A stretch of 64,000 nucleotides of DNA, taken from Chitinophaga lutea. GTDB taxonomy: Bacteria; Bacteroidota; Bacteroidia; Chitinophagales; Chitinophagaceae. Both the position numbers and the translations under genes were made by a program. Numbering within the stretch: position 1 is the stretch's first letter; each line of letters begins with the position of its first letter. Under the pieces are notes generated by a model, which ran no database searches, was not told the origin of the DNA, and saw only the letters and a list, made by a program, of their open reading frames with translations. This document shows, one piece after another, positions 34,735 to 45,100 of the stretch. The stretch is from NCBI RefSeq assembly GCF_003813775.1, contig NZ_RPDH01000002.1:868001-932000 (forward strand), written 5' to 3'.

Positions 34735-35880
34735 AGCCTGTGCAAACGCTTCCATTCCAAAATGCTCCCGCGCATAACGGATATTGGCGGCGGCGATGGC
34801 ATCCAGCTGTCCGGGGTGCTGCTTCCAGTAAGCGAGGCATTGCGCCGCTTCCTGCACGATGGCCGCTTCGGGCTGTTGATGATTGAGCAGGAAACCGTTT
34901 TCCCCGCTTTTCACATGATAGGGAATATCCCCCACATCCGTGGCCAGTACGGCAAGGCCGCGGGCCATCGCTTCCATGATGACCATCGGGAAACCCTCGC
35001 GCTCCGAAGTGATCGTTATCACCCGGTGCTGCCGGTAAATACGGTCGATGGCGGCCGCATCCGTCTGTTCCCCGTAAAAATGAACAGACGGGCGCAGGCC
35101 CGCCGGGATGGCGTCTTCCACGGGGCCCAGGAAAGCCGCGGGCAGACCGGCCGCCCGGGCGATTTCCGCAACGAGGTGCGGGCGTTTTTCGGACGTGCCC
35201 CGGCCCACGTACAGAAGCGACAATTCCCGCGGCAATGAATGGCCGGTGGCCTCCGGCAGCGGGATGCCGTTCATGATGAGGTGGATGCGCTGTTCGAAAT
35301 GTGCGGGCACCTTCCAGCGCTTGTACAGGTCGAGGTGCCGTTGAATGCTTTCGCGGCTGATCATCACCGTAGCTGCGTAGAACGGCAGGAAAGGCAAACG
35401 GATATATGAAAAGCCGGTAAAAGCATGTATCAGTTCTATCTGCCGTACTTCCGGCCGCAGGTGCGGGCTCAGCTTGTAGGCAAAATTACACTGCCCGTTA
35501 AATACCACCGGCGTGGCGCGCTGCCGTCGGATATATGCGGCCGCCCTTCCCCGCCAGATCAGGTTGAGAAAATACAGCCACTTGTTGTCCGTATAGGCGC
35601 CAATGTTATGAACGGTGATGTTCGGTGCGGTGAATTGCGGCAGCATGGCATCGTTCACCGACTTTTTGGTAAAGAAGATCACCACCCGTTTTTCCGGGAA
35701 CAGCTTCGCGATTTCACTGTGCACTTTTTCCGCGCCGCCCACATGGTAGAATGGGAAAAAGAAAAAGATGTCGTATTCTCCCCGCAGCGGCCTGAAACGG
35801 GCTATCAGCCTGCCCAGCAGCGCAAAGGGGAATATGGCGATTCCCTCCAGCTTTCGTTTCAATATCAGCCACGGATACAT
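34702..35880 (-). CDS. Family 4 glycosyltransferase
   Basis: A 392-residue GT-B enzyme. The N-terminal domain holds FFFFPFYHVGGAEKVHSEIA with the Gly-rich acceptor loop; the C-terminal domain holds LLYVGRGTSEKRPHLV and the E-x7-E motif SEREGFPMVIMEAMARG that contacts the donor sugar nucleotide. The basic N-terminus (LKRKLEGIAIFPFALLGRLIARF) may anchor it to the membrane. Its start abuts the stop of the preceding GT2 gene with no gap. A copy of its last codons lies downstream. Confidence 0.92.
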   Translation of the reverse strand: MYPWLILKRKLEGIAIFPFALLGRLIARFRPLRGEYDIFFFFPFYHVGGAEKVHSEIAKLFPEKRVVIFFTKKSVNDAMLPQFTAPNITVHNIGAYTDNKWLYFLNLIWRGRAAAYIRRQRATPVVFNGQCNFAYKLSPHLRPEVRQIELIHAFTGFSYIRLPFLPFYAATVMISRESIQRHLDLYKRWKVPAHFEQRIHLIMNGIPLPEATGHSLPRELSLLYVGRGTSEKRPHLVAEIARAAGLPAAFLGPVEDAIPAGLRPSVHFYGEQTDAAAIDRIYRQHRVITITSEREGFPMVIMEAMARGLAVLATDVGDIPYHVKSGENGFLLNHQQPEAAIVQEAAQCLAYWKQHPGQLDAIAAANIRYAREHFGMEAFAQAYRSLLLKDKA

Positions 35881-36693
35881 TTACGGTTTGGGTTTTATGG
35901 ATTTGACAATGCCGATGGCCAGGTCTTTGAGCATGCCCATCAATACGGCCCTGTCAAAACCGTTCAGCTTCCCTTTGGCGAGGCGGGCTTTCAGGAAGCG
36001 CCGCTTGCAACGGAAGTTTTTGTAAAATACATTTTTATTCTTCAGGTTAAGGCTCGTCACGGAAGCGCTGTGCACGCGGTATTGCAACAACACTTCAGGC
36101 ACTTTTTCCATCACCACGCCGTCTGCCTGCATGCGCAGCCAGAGATCGTAATCTTCGATGTGCTGCTGCAGCGGGTTATAACCATACTCCCGCATCACGA
36201 CGGTACGCGCCATCACGCTGGGGTGCGTCATACAATTGAGGTATGGCAGCGCCTGCCGGATCTGTGCGGCGGTATGGTGGTCGCGGTCGCCCGCCCAGCT
36301 GCCGGTTTCCTCTCCCCGCTCGTTGATAAAAACAACGAAACTTCCCACCAGGGCGGTTCCGGGATGGGCATCGAGCCAGGCCGCCTGTTTGGCGAACCGT
36401 TCGGGCAGGCAGATATCATCGGCGTCTATCCGGGCGAGGTATCGCCCGCGCGCTTCGGCGATGCCGCGGTTGAGGGTAGCCACCAGCCCGCGGTTAGGCT
36501 GGTCGAGGTAACGGATGCGGCTGTCTGGAAACGACCGGATCACGGTTTCGCTGTTATCCGTAGAACCGTCGTTGATCACGATCAGTTCAAAATCACCGAA
36601 CGTCTGTCCCAATATGCTGTGGATAGTGGCAGCCACCCAGGCGGCGCTGTTGTACACCGGGAGAATGACGGATATGTAGGGAGTTGCTGCCAT
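35881..36693 (-). CDS. Family 2 glycosyltransferase
   Basis: A 270-residue GT-A enzyme: YISVILPVYNSAAWVAATI at the start, LIVINDGSTDNSE, then GRYLARIDADDICLPER with the DxD-type metal site, and QHIEDYDLWLRM with the likely base. One base overlaps the fucosyltransferase stop upstream, and the GT4 gene follows without a gap, so it is the second gene of a tight operon. Donor sugar unknown. Confidence 0.93.
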   Translation of the reverse strand: MAATPYISVILPVYNSAAWVAATIHSILGQTFGDFELIVINDGSTDNSETVIRSFPDSRIRYLDQPNRGLVATLNRGIAEARGRYLARIDADDICLPERFAKQAAWLDAHPGTALVGSFVVFINERGEETGSWAGDRDHHTAAQIRQALPYLNCMTHPSVMARTVVMREYGYNPLQQHIEDYDLWLRMQADGVVMEKVPEVLLQYRVHSASVTSLNLKNKNVFYKNFRCKRRFLKARLAKGKLNGFDRAVLMGMLKDLAIGIVKSIKPKP

Positions 36694-37538
36694 CAGATCG
36701 TGAGCCAGTTTTGCGGGAATAAATCCCGGGTATTGAGTTGCGCTTCATTGAACCAGCGTTTGGGCGCGACCACTTTTTTGCCGCCATAGGCGTTCAGCCA
36801 GGCGGCCCACCAGCTGAAGCTGCTGTTGGCGATGATCTGGTGGCGGCAGCGGCTCATGAGAAAAAGATCTTCGTATTGCGTATGGCTCAGGCTGCCGCTG
36901 AGGATCTCCGCGGAAATGCCCGCCGGCAGATTGTCGCGCACCCAGGCCGGATCGTTGGTGAAAATATAGTATTGTAATCCCGCCGGCAGTTGCTGCACCG
37001 CTTTTTCGTAATACTCTGGACCGCAAATGCCGTGATATTGCACGGCCTGCTGGTGGGTGTAATCGCCGCGGCGGAAGTGCATGGCTACGCTCTCGGTATT
37101 TTCCAGCTGCCCGGCTTTCTGCATGATCCCGGGGGAAAAAGTGCCCGCAAACCGGAAGTCGCTCCGGATCTGCGGCTCAATGTCGTGAAAGTACTTCCAG
37201 CTTTGCCAGTAGCCTTTCATATACAGCGGCGGCTTTGCTTCAGGAAATGCGGGATCGTAATGAAAATGCGGCTCTTTGTATATCCGCCGCATGCCGAGCG
37301 GGATCAGCCGGTTCAGGATTCTTCCCGCCGTGCCCTGTTCAAACTGTTGAAGATCGCGCGCAGTGGCGAGCCCCGCCTGTATCCGCAAGCCATCCAGGCC
37401 GTACATGCCCGCCTGTTTGGGCTCGTAACCCGCATGGTCGAGCAGCAGCGTGGCGGCCGTGCGCAACGATACCGCGCGGCCCGCGGCATATTGGAACATC
37501 TGGTTACCCAGCCCGCCCTTCAGTTGAACAATAATCAA
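36693..37538 (-). CDS. Alpha-1,2-fucosyltransferase (GT11)
   Basis: A 281-residue protein starting at a TTG codon. The family N-terminus IIVQLKGGLGNQMFQYAAGR begins right after it, and an in-frame TAG two codons upstream rules out a longer form. The GDP-fucose motif HFRRGD is at residues 154-159 and NSSFSWWAAWLN near the C-terminus is also typical. It transfers fucose from GDP-fucose to a galactose residue. It is the first gene of the minus-strand glycosyltransferase operon. Confidence 0.93.
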   Translation of the reverse strand: MIIVQLKGGLGNQMFQYAAGRAVSLRTAATLLLDHAGYEPKQAGMYGLDGLRIQAGLATARDLQQFEQGTAGRILNRLIPLGMRRIYKEPHFHYDPAFPEAKPPLYMKGYWQSWKYFHDIEPQIRSDFRFAGTFSPGIMQKAGQLENTESVAMHFRRGDYTHQQAVQYHGICGPEYYEKAVQQLPAGLQYYIFTNDPAWVRDNLPAGISAEILSGSLSHTQYEDLFLMSRCRHQIIANSSFSWWAAWLNAYGGKKVVAPKRWFNEAQLNTRDLFPQNWLTI

Positions 37539-37581
37539 TGGCTACAGATTTTAAGCCGCAAAAATATTCATTTTAACCGAG

Positions 37582-37605
37582 CAAAGGTACGGCGCGTCAA
37601 AAGTA
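37582..37605 (-). promoter_or_regulatory. Two candidate -7 boxes upstream of the glycosyltransferase operon
   Basis: On the minus strand TACCTTTG (37582-37589) and TACTTTTG (37598-37605) both match TAnnTTTG. Neither has TTG at the 19-base distance. They lie 44 and 60 bases before the fucosyltransferase start. Confidence 0.45.
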
Positions 37606-37714
37606 GCGGAAAGCGGCACACCCACATAATTACCGGGAATATTGCCGTGAATTCCGTTTTTATCCGCCATAAATTATTAAACTTGCGCAAATAAAGCAGC
37701 CGGCAGGTATATCT

Positions 37715-39199
37715 ATGGGCATTATCCGTAATCAAAGCATCAAGTCCACTCTCATCACATATATTGGTTTTGGTATCGGAGGCATCTATGTTTTGCTGGT
37801 TGCCAAACTGGTAGATCCCAACATCCTCGGGCTCACCCGCTTCTTCATCAGTATCGCCGCCATCGTGTACGCCGTATCCAACCTGGGCTCCGTGACCATG
37901 ATGAACCGGTTCTACCCTTATTACCGCGATCTGCTGCCCGCGCCGAAACGCGATGTGTTCGGGCTCGTGCTGATGCTTTGCAGCATCGGTTTCCTGCTTT
38001 CCGCCGCCGGCACGTTTTTCCTGCACGACCTGGTGGTGCGGAAGTTCGGCACCAAAAGCGTTTTCGTGGTGGACTACTACTACCTGCTGCTGCCTTTCAG
38101 CATGTTTTATCTTTTTTTCACCGCCTTCGAAAACTTCTCCTATAACCAGTATAAATCCATCTTCCCGATCTTTCTCAAGGAAGTCGCCCTCCGGATACTG
38201 AACCTCGTGCTGGGGATACTGCTCATCACCGGCGTGCTGAGCCTGCCATCCTATGTATGGGGATACAGCCTGACATATGGCATTTTGCTGACCGTGCTGG
38301 TGATCTACCTGTACCGGCAGCGCGACCTGATCTTTTCTTTCCGCATCAGCAACGTGACCCGGAAATTATCGCGACACATCGTTACTTTCAACGGCATGCT
38401 GTATCTGGCCGCCATTTTCGGGGTGATCGCGGGCAACATCGACAATCTTGCCATTTCCAGCGTAAAGGGGCTTGACTACGGCTTTGTGTTCGAATTCTTC
38501 ACCTATATCAGCACCCTCATCATCATCCCGCAACGGAGCATCGTAGCCATTTCCATCCCGGTGCTGGCCAAGTCGTGGAAAGACAAAAATATTCCCGCCA
38601 TCCAGAGCATTTACGCCCGGTCGGCCAACGCCATGTTTACCTATGCCACGCTGATTTTCGCCGTGGTCACCCTGAATGCGGACGCCGCATTCGATATCCT
38701 GGAACTGCCGCCTATCTATTACGAAGGCGGGCTCGTATTGATGATCCTCGGGCTGATGCGGGTGGTGGAAATGAGTTTCGGCGTGAATTCGCAGATACTG
38801 GGCACGTCCAACTACTGGCGGGTCGACTTTTTCTCGAGCGTGGCGCAGTTTTGTGTGGCCATCCCGATGAACATCCTGTTCCTGAAATGGCTGGGGCTGG
38901 AAGGTTCGGCCATCGCCAACTTCGCGGGCATCGTCATATTCAACTCCATCCGCGTGGGCTTCCTGTACTACAAATTCAAACTCACCCCATTCAATAAAAA
39001 CCTCTTTCTGATCCTGCTTGTGGCCGCGGTGACCTACTTTCTCTGCCGGTATATCCGCATCTCGAACGATTATCTCAGCATCATCGTGAGAAGCGTCATA
39101 TTTACCGGCGTGTTTCTCGGAACGGTGCTGTACTTCAATTTGTCCAAAGACGTCACCGAAGCGACCGAAATCGTGATGAAGCGGTTGCAGCGGAAGTGA
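37715..39199 (+). CDS. Polysaccharide flippase (MATE/Wzx-like lipopolysaccharide biosynthesis protein)
   Basis: A 494-residue membrane protein with about 12-14 helices. The start MGIIRNQSIKSTLITYIGFGIGG is the standard form of the oligosaccharide flippase family, and the rest is uniformly hydrophobic with short loops. It would move lipid-linked oligosaccharide repeats across the inner membrane. It is divergent from the glycosyltransferase operon, which supports a joint role in one surface glycan. Confidence 0.9.
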   Translation: MGIIRNQSIKSTLITYIGFGIGGIYVLLVAKLVDPNILGLTRFFISIAAIVYAVSNLGSVTMMNRFYPYYRDLLPAPKRDVFGLVLMLCSIGFLLSAAGTFFLHDLVVRKFGTKSVFVVDYYYLLLPFSMFYLFFTAFENFSYNQYKSIFPIFLKEVALRILNLVLGILLITGVLSLPSYVWGYSLTYGILLTVLVIYLYRQRDLIFSFRISNVTRKLSRHIVTFNGMLYLAAIFGVIAGNIDNLAISSVKGLDYGFVFEFFTYISTLIIIPQRSIVAISIPVLAKSWKDKNIPAIQSIYARSANAMFTYATLIFAVVTLNADAAFDILELPPIYYEGGLVLMILGLMRVVEMSFGVNSQILGTSNYWRVDFFSSVAQFCVAIPMNILFLKWLGLEGSAIANFAGIVIFNSIRVGFLYYKFKLTPFNKNLFLILLVAAVTYFLCRYIRISNDYLSIIVRSVIFTGVFLGTVLYFNLSKDVTEATEIVMKRLQRK

Positions 39200-39606
39200 T
39201 CATGCCGCTATTGCCGGCGTGCTGTGCATTCGACCGGAGGTCATTTTTGTGATCATCCGTGAGAGAGACCGGGGATAAGCCATGACGAGCCGGGTTTCTC
39301 CTTCATTAACCGTTAAAGGCGGGCTTATACCCGGGTTACTCTTTAAGTCGCCGTCGGCACTTTCACCGAAATTGCAACACAATTGCAGGTAGGGGTATCT
39401 ACGCTTCATCTATGCTCCATCTACGGCGCATCCCCGGCGCATCCCCGGAGGGGCTTCGGAGATGCTCCCCTAAAGCATTGCTTATCAATAGCTTTATTAC
39501 ATACTAAAGAAACTTCATATAAAGGGAACCGGCTTCAATTGAAGCTGATGACGGGGTAGATGCGGGCCTCCATTTTCCGGGGGCCCGGACTTTTTCAGGA
39601 AGGCAG
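39200..39606. other. 407-bp intergenic region between convergent genes
   Basis: It separates the flippase and a minus-strand GT2. The only structure found is the 11-bp tandem repeat at 39397-39451, listed separately. No convincing gene or strong terminator was seen. Confidence 0.5.
39397..39451. repeat. Five tandem 11-bp units
   Basis: The five units read ATCTACGCTTC, ATCTATGCTCC, ATCTACGGCGC, ATCCCCGGCGC and ATCCCCGGAGG. Each differs from its neighbour at only one to three positions, so the array drifts steadily from one end to the other. Confidence 0.85.
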
Positions 39607-40551
39607 CTATCTCTTATTCATTCTCGAACAACAGTAAGCCAGCAACATCATACTTTTAGATACCAGGCCGTTTTGCAGTACCGCGTACGGAACCCGAACC
39701 TGGAAGCCGGTCATGATCCGGAGCGGTTTCGGGATGGGGAGGCCGCCGGCCAGCTGCTCCAGCATGTCCACCGGGCGCACGCGGTGGTTGCGCAGCAGGC
39801 GCCAGCAGAAATCGAAGTACGGCAACCGGCGCAGTACCGGGGTTTTGAGTTTCGATAACAGCAGTAAATGTTCCCGGATAACCACTGCCGGGTCGTGCTG
39901 CACGGCCTGCGTCACCTGGCCGCCGTGGATGCCGATATTCACCAGCGGTTCGGGGATGTATGCGACCTTATTTTTATAATACATTAATTGGATGTATTGG
40001 TCGATATCCACGAGCCATGTCATTCGTCCGTCGTAAGCGATCAAAGGTTCCCGTCTGAACATACCGGTGCTCGGGGCGCCGATGAAATTTCCCAGGAGGA
40101 GGCATTCCGGCTCCCGCTCCAGTTGCGCCAGTTGCCCGGCTGTGGCGGCGTGCGGGGTTTGATACCCCTGTTCGTCCACATTGGTGCAGGCGGAAAAAAC
40201 GAACTGCGCGGCGGGGTTATTTTCCAACGCGGCATAATACTTGTTGAGAGAATCGGGATGCGCCAGCCAATCGTCTTGGTGCATAATTTTAACGTAACGG
40301 CCTTTAGCCAGCATTAACCCGGCATTCCAGTTTTCGGGGGAACCCAGTGCCACAGCGTGATGTTGATATGTGAGGGGGAACACACCACCGAATGCGGCTG
40401 CCACCTGCTTCACCGAATCGTCGGGTGAATCGTCCGTAATCACGACTTCAACATCTTTAAAGTGCTGCTGCTGGATGCTTTCGAGGCATCGCTGCAGGAG
40501 CCGCGGCTGGCGGTAGGCAGGAATGCAGATCGATATTGCGGGTGTAGTCAT
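39607..40551 (-). CDS. Family 2 glycosyltransferase
   Basis: A 314-residue protein starting MTTPAISICIPAYRQPRLLQ; 18 upstream codons are open but the promoter box lies there. The GT-A features are VEVVITDDSPDDS, KGRYVKIMHQDDWL (metal/donor site) and the later WLVDIDQYIQLMYY. It resembles transferases of surface glycan gene clusters. It is divergent from the FkbM gene; its -7 box (40569-40576) supports the start chosen. Confidence 0.9.
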   Translation of the reverse strand: MTTPAISICIPAYRQPRLLQRCLESIQQQHFKDVEVVITDDSPDDSVKQVAAAFGGVFPLTYQHHAVALGSPENWNAGLMLAKGRYVKIMHQDDWLAHPDSLNKYYAALENNPAAQFVFSACTNVDEQGYQTPHAATAGQLAQLEREPECLLLGNFIGAPSTGMFRREPLIAYDGRMTWLVDIDQYIQLMYYKNKVAYIPEPLVNIGIHGGQVTQAVQHDPAVVIREHLLLLSKLKTPVLRRLPYFDFCWRLLRNHRVRPVDMLEQLAGGLPIPKPLRIMTGFQVRVPYAVLQNGLVSKSMMLLAYCCSRMNKR

Positions 40552-40568
40552 TGTGCCGTTATGATCAA

Positions 40569-40576
40569 CAAAGATA
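40569..40576 (-). promoter_or_regulatory. Candidate -7 box for the GT2 gene
   Basis: TATCTTTG on the minus strand matches TAnnTTTG, 18 bases before the ATG at 40551. No TTG at the ideal distance. Confidence 0.45.
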
Positions 40577-40592
40577 TTATTCTTTAATTCAT

Positions 40593-41432
40593 ATGCCATT
40601 ATCATCCTCCTTCATAGGTAACCTGACGAGAGGAATATTGAAAAACCTGAAACCTTCATCCGGAAAGGGCCGCGCGCTATCTTACTGGACCGTCAAGTAC
40701 CTGAAACATTTACCACAGGAAAAGCTCAGCTGTATCCGCTGGGACAGGAACAAACTATGGTTCTTCCGCTCCTGGGAGCTCATGCATGCCCTCGACGAGA
40801 TCATGGGCCGGGAAATCTACCGCTTCGAGGCCGCCAATCCGGCTCCGCGTATTATCGACTGCGGGGCCAACATCGGCCTGAGCGTGCTGTATTTCCTGAA
40901 GCTCTATCCGCAGAGCCGCATCACCGCATTCGAGCCGGACGCGCGCAACTTCGATTTGCTGCAAAAAAACCTGCGCCCTTATAACGAAGCGCAGCTCGAC
41001 CTCCGGCCCAAAGCCGTGTGGGTGCATAACGGGCACATCTCGTTCGACTCGCGCGGCGGTGAAGGCAGTAAAATCGCGGATGACGGCGGAACGGCCGTTC
41101 GCTGCACCCGGCTGGCCGACCTGCTGCGGGAACCGGTGGATTTCCTGAAGATAGACATCGAAGGCGCGGAATACGCCGTGCTGAAAGACTGCGCCCACCT
41201 GCTGCGGAACGTGAAACATCTCTTCCTGGAGTATCACGGCCAGATCAACCACAGCAACGAGCTCACCGAAATGCTGGAGCTGCTGCGCGAAAACGGGTTC
41301 GACTATTACATCCGCGAAGCGGCGGACAATGTGGACTACCCCTACCTGAACAACAGGCGGCGCGAAGGGTTCGAGCAACAGCTCAATATTTTTGCAGTGA
41401 GGGCCGACTCGGCGGTGGAAGCCGTTTCCTAA
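40593..41432 (+). CDS. FkbM-family methyltransferase
   Basis: A 279-residue protein starting MPLSSSFIGNLTRGIL (ATG); an upstream TTG is less likely. The SAM-binding motif I is IIDCGANIGLSVLYFL, motif II contains ITAFEPDARNFDLL, and FLKIDIEGAEYAVL is the FkbM hallmark. Members methylate hydroxyl groups, often on sugars of surface glycans, which fits the neighbouring glycosyltransferases. Its stop overlaps the stop of the convergent NlpC/P60 gene by four bases. Confidence 0.92.
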   Translation: MPLSSSFIGNLTRGILKNLKPSSGKGRALSYWTVKYLKHLPQEKLSCIRWDRNKLWFFRSWELMHALDEIMGREIYRFEAANPAPRIIDCGANIGLSVLYFLKLYPQSRITAFEPDARNFDLLQKNLRPYNEAQLDLRPKAVWVHNGHISFDSRGGEGSKIADDGGTAVRCTRLADLLREPVDFLKIDIEGAEYAVLKDCAHLLRNVKHLFLEYHGQINHSNELTEMLELLRENGFDYYIREAADNVDYPYLNNRRREGFEQQLNIFAVRADSAVEAVS

Positions 41433-42103
41433 TTAATCCTCCCCGCCCCCGCGTAATACCTTACCCAGTAAGGCTCGCGGAGATCGCTGATGATCACGCC
41501 CGCGCTGGAAGAGGCATGCACAAAACGGTCGTTTTCAAGGTAGATGCCCACATGGGAAATGCGCTTCTTGCGGTTGATCGCAAAAAACACGAGGTCGCCC
41601 AGCTGGAGCTCCTTGCGTTTGCTCAGGCGTTGCACCTGGTTGTATAACTGGATGGAATTGCCGGCCAGGGAAATCTGGAAAACCGTGCCCATGAGGGTAT
41701 TCACAAAATTGGAGCAGTCGATCCCCGATTTGGTGGCGCCCCCGAGGCGGTAAGGCGTGCCCCACCATTCCTCGATAAAAGAATAGAGCTTTTCATTCAC
41801 CACGTTTTCCACCGGCAGATCGAGCAGCTGGGCATATTTGAATTGCCAGGGCCTCGCCTCTTCTATGCCGCCTACGGCATACGGCACATTCTTCACGGGC
41901 GTGTTCCGGCCCTTGTATTCGTGTTTGGAGGTTTTTCCGTCACGGGCGATGGCGATGCCGTCAATAAACTCAATATCCGCCGGCGCCGCCTCTTTCTCCT
42001 CCTTTGCTACCGTTTGCTGCTTCGGCTTCAACAAGGCGCAGCCGGTAAACAGGAGCGCCGCCAGTGGTAAGGTAAGATATGTTTTTCCCGTTCTTCCCGT
42101 CAT
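41429..42103 (-). CDS. NlpC/P60-family cell-wall peptidase lipoprotein
   Basis: A 224-residue protein starting at ATG 42103 (a GTG two codons earlier is possible). Lipobox LFTGC puts Cys22 as the lipid-anchored residue. The catalytic domain covers about 90-224: GIDCSNF has Cys130, ISHVGIYL has His184 and DRFVHASSS has His196. It should cut peptide bonds in peptidoglycan stems (D-Glu/mDAP type) from the envelope. It is divergent from dnaE, sharing a 91-base upstream region. Confidence 0.92.
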   Translation of the reverse strand: MTGRTGKTYLTLPLAALLFTGCALLKPKQQTVAKEEKEAAPADIEFIDGIAIARDGKTSKHEYKGRNTPVKNVPYAVGGIEEARPWQFKYAQLLDLPVENVVNEKLYSFIEEWWGTPYRLGGATKSGIDCSNFVNTLMGTVFQISLAGNSIQLYNQVQRLSKRKELQLGDLVFFAINRKKRISHVGIYLENDRFVHASSSAGVIISDLREPYWVRYYAGAGRIN

Positions 42104-42194
42104 TTGCACATTTTTAAAATGCCTGCAATATAAAAAAAATGCCGATTTTTGTTGCTTGCTACACGATGTATTTAACCGCTTTTAAGAACCGAAG

Positions 42195-45100
42195 ATGAAA
42201 TTTTCCCACCTGCACGTACACACGCAGTTTTCGCTGCTGGACGGGGCTGCCGATATCAAGGGGCTCTACAAAAAGTCAATGGCCGACGGCATGCCGGCCC
42301 TGGCTATCACCGACCATGGCAACATGTTCGGCGCGTTCCAGTTCGTAGCGGAAGCGTACAATCACAAGCTGAATCCGGAAGATCCAAAAGATAAACGCCT
42401 GAAAGTGAAGCCTATTGTGGGTTGTGAATTTTATCTGGTGGAAAACCGGCATAAAAGGCAATTTACAAGGGAAGAAAAAGACATCCGCTATCACCAGGTA
42501 CTGCTGGCCAAAGACGACGAAGGATACCGCAACCTCATCAAACTCTGCTCGCTCGGATATATGGAAGGCCTCTACGGCAAATATCCCCGTATCGACAAAG
42601 AGCTCATCCTCCAGTACCACAAAGGCCTCATCGCCACCACCTGCTGCCTCGGCGCTTCCGTACCCAAAACCATCCTCAAAAAAGGAGAAGAAGAAGGTGA
42701 AAAGGAATTCAAATGGTGGCTCGATATTTTCGGGGAGGACTTTTACGTGGAAATGCAACGCCACGGTATCCCCGAACAGATCAAAGTAAACGAGTCGCTG
42801 GTGAAGTTCGCACGGAAATACAACGTGAAAATCATCGCCTCCAACGATTCGCATTACGTAGACCAGGAAGACGCCAACGCGCACGACATCCTGCTCTGCA
42901 TCAACACCGGCGAAAAGAAAAGCACGCCTACCAATAAAGAGTTTTCGGACGATGACGTGAGCGTAAAAAACAAACGCTTCGCGTTCTACAACGACCAGTT
43001 TTATTTCAAGACGACGCAGGAAATGACGCAGCTGTTTCACGACCTGCCGGAGTCGATCGACAATACCAATGAAATCGTCGACAAGGTGCAGTTGCTCGAC
43101 CTGAAGCGCGACATCCTGCTGCCCAACTTCCCCATTCCGCCGGAGTTTTTCACGCAGGACCAGTACCTGCGCCACCTCACCATGGAAGGCGCACACAAAC
43201 GGTACGCTGAAATGACACCGGAGATCGAGGAGCGCCTCAACTTCGAGCTGAATGTAATCGAGAACATGGGGTTTGCGGGTTACTTCCTCATCGTGTCCGA
43301 CTTCATCAAGGCCGGCCGCGACCTCGGCGTATTCATCGGTCCCGGTCGTGGTTCCGCAGCGGGCTCGGCCGTAGCCTACTGCATCGGCATCACCAACATC
43401 GACCCCATCAAATACGATCTCCTGTTCGAAAGGTTCCTCAACCCGGAACGTAAGAGCATGCCCGATATCGATACGGACTTCGACGACGAAGGCCGTCAGA
43501 AAGTAATCGACTACGTAGTTCAGAAATACGGCAAACAACAGGTAGCGCAGATCATCACCTACGGTACCATGGCCGCCAAAATGAGTATCAAGGACGTGGC
43601 TCGCGTAATGGACCTGCCGCTGCAGGACTCCAACGGCCTGGCCAAGCTGGTGCCCGACAAACCCGGCATCCAGCTGAGCCGCATCTTCAATGCGCCGCTC
43701 GAAGGCGATAAGAGTCTTGCCGACAAGGAAGGCCTCGCCGGCGAGGATATCGAGAACGTGAAAAAACTCCGCGAGCTGATCAAGGGCAACGACCTGCAGG
43801 CGGAAGTGCTCCGCGAAGCCTGCGTGCTGGAAGGTTCCGTGCGCAACACGGGCATTCACGCGGCGGGCATCATCATCGCCCCCAAAGATCTCTCGGAACT
43901 GATACCCGTTACCACCGCCAAAGACTCGGACCTGCTGGTGACCCAGTTCGAAGGAAACGTGATCGAGAGCGCCGGCGTTATCAAGATGGACTTCCTGGGG
44001 CTGAAAACCCTCACCATCATCAAAGGCGCGCTGGCAATGATCAAAAAGAACCACGGTGTGGACATCGTGATCGACGACATTCCGCTCGACGATGAAAAGA
44101 CCTTCGAACTCTACCAGAAAGCGGAAACCAACGCTACCTTCCAGTTTGAAAGTCCGGGTATGCAGAAGTACCTCCGCGAGCTGAAGCCCGATAAATTCGC
44201 CGACCTTATCGCCATGAACGCCCTGTACCGTCCGGGCCCGCTCGAGTATATCCCCACCTTCATCCGCCGTAAGCACGGGCTCGAGCCCGTTACGTACGAC
44301 GTACCGGTGATGGAGGAATACCTGGCGGAAACCTACGGCATTAACGTATACCAGGAACAGGTAATGCTCCTCAGCCAGAAAATGGCCAACTTCTCCAAAG
44401 GGGATGCGGACATTCTCCGTAAGGCGATGGGTAAAAAACAAAAGGCCGTACTGGACAAAATGAAGGCCCAGTTCATGGAAGGCTGTAAAGCCAACGGCCA
44501 CGACCTGAAAATGTGCGACAAGGTGTGGACCGACTGGGAAGCGTTCGCGTCTTACGCGTTCAACAAATCCCACTCCACCTGTTATGCCTTCGTGGCTTAC
44601 CAGACCGCTTACCTGAAGGCCCACTACCCGCCCGAATACATGGCCGCCGTGCTGAACAACGCCAGCAACCTGGAAAAGATCACCTTCTTCATGGAAGAGT
44701 GTAAACGGATGGGCCTCGACGTATTGCCGCCCGACGTGAACGAATCGTACAAAGGTTTTGCGGTGAACAAAAAGGGCCAGGTGCGCTTCGGCCTGGCGGG
44801 CCTGAAAGGCGTGGGCGAAGCGGCCATCGAGAACATCATCGAAGAAAGGGAAAAGAACGGCCCGTATACCACCGTGTTTGATATGATCAAACGGGTGAAC
44901 CAGCGTGCCGTGAATAAAAAATCCATGGAGGCGCTGGCGATGTCCGGCGCGCTCGACTGCTTCCCCGAGCTGCACCGCGCCCAGTATTTCTTCAAGGCAG
45001 ACGGCGACAACAGCAACGGCCTGGAAAAAATCATCAAATTCGGGCAGCAGGCGCAGGCCGGCAGCCAGTCGTCCGGCGGGTTGTTCGGAGACGCGCTGAT

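Noticed and set aside
26122..39451. Possible CRISPR array among the short repeats
   Set aside because: None of the repeat groups has regular spacers and identical 25-40-base repeats, and no cas gene is present.
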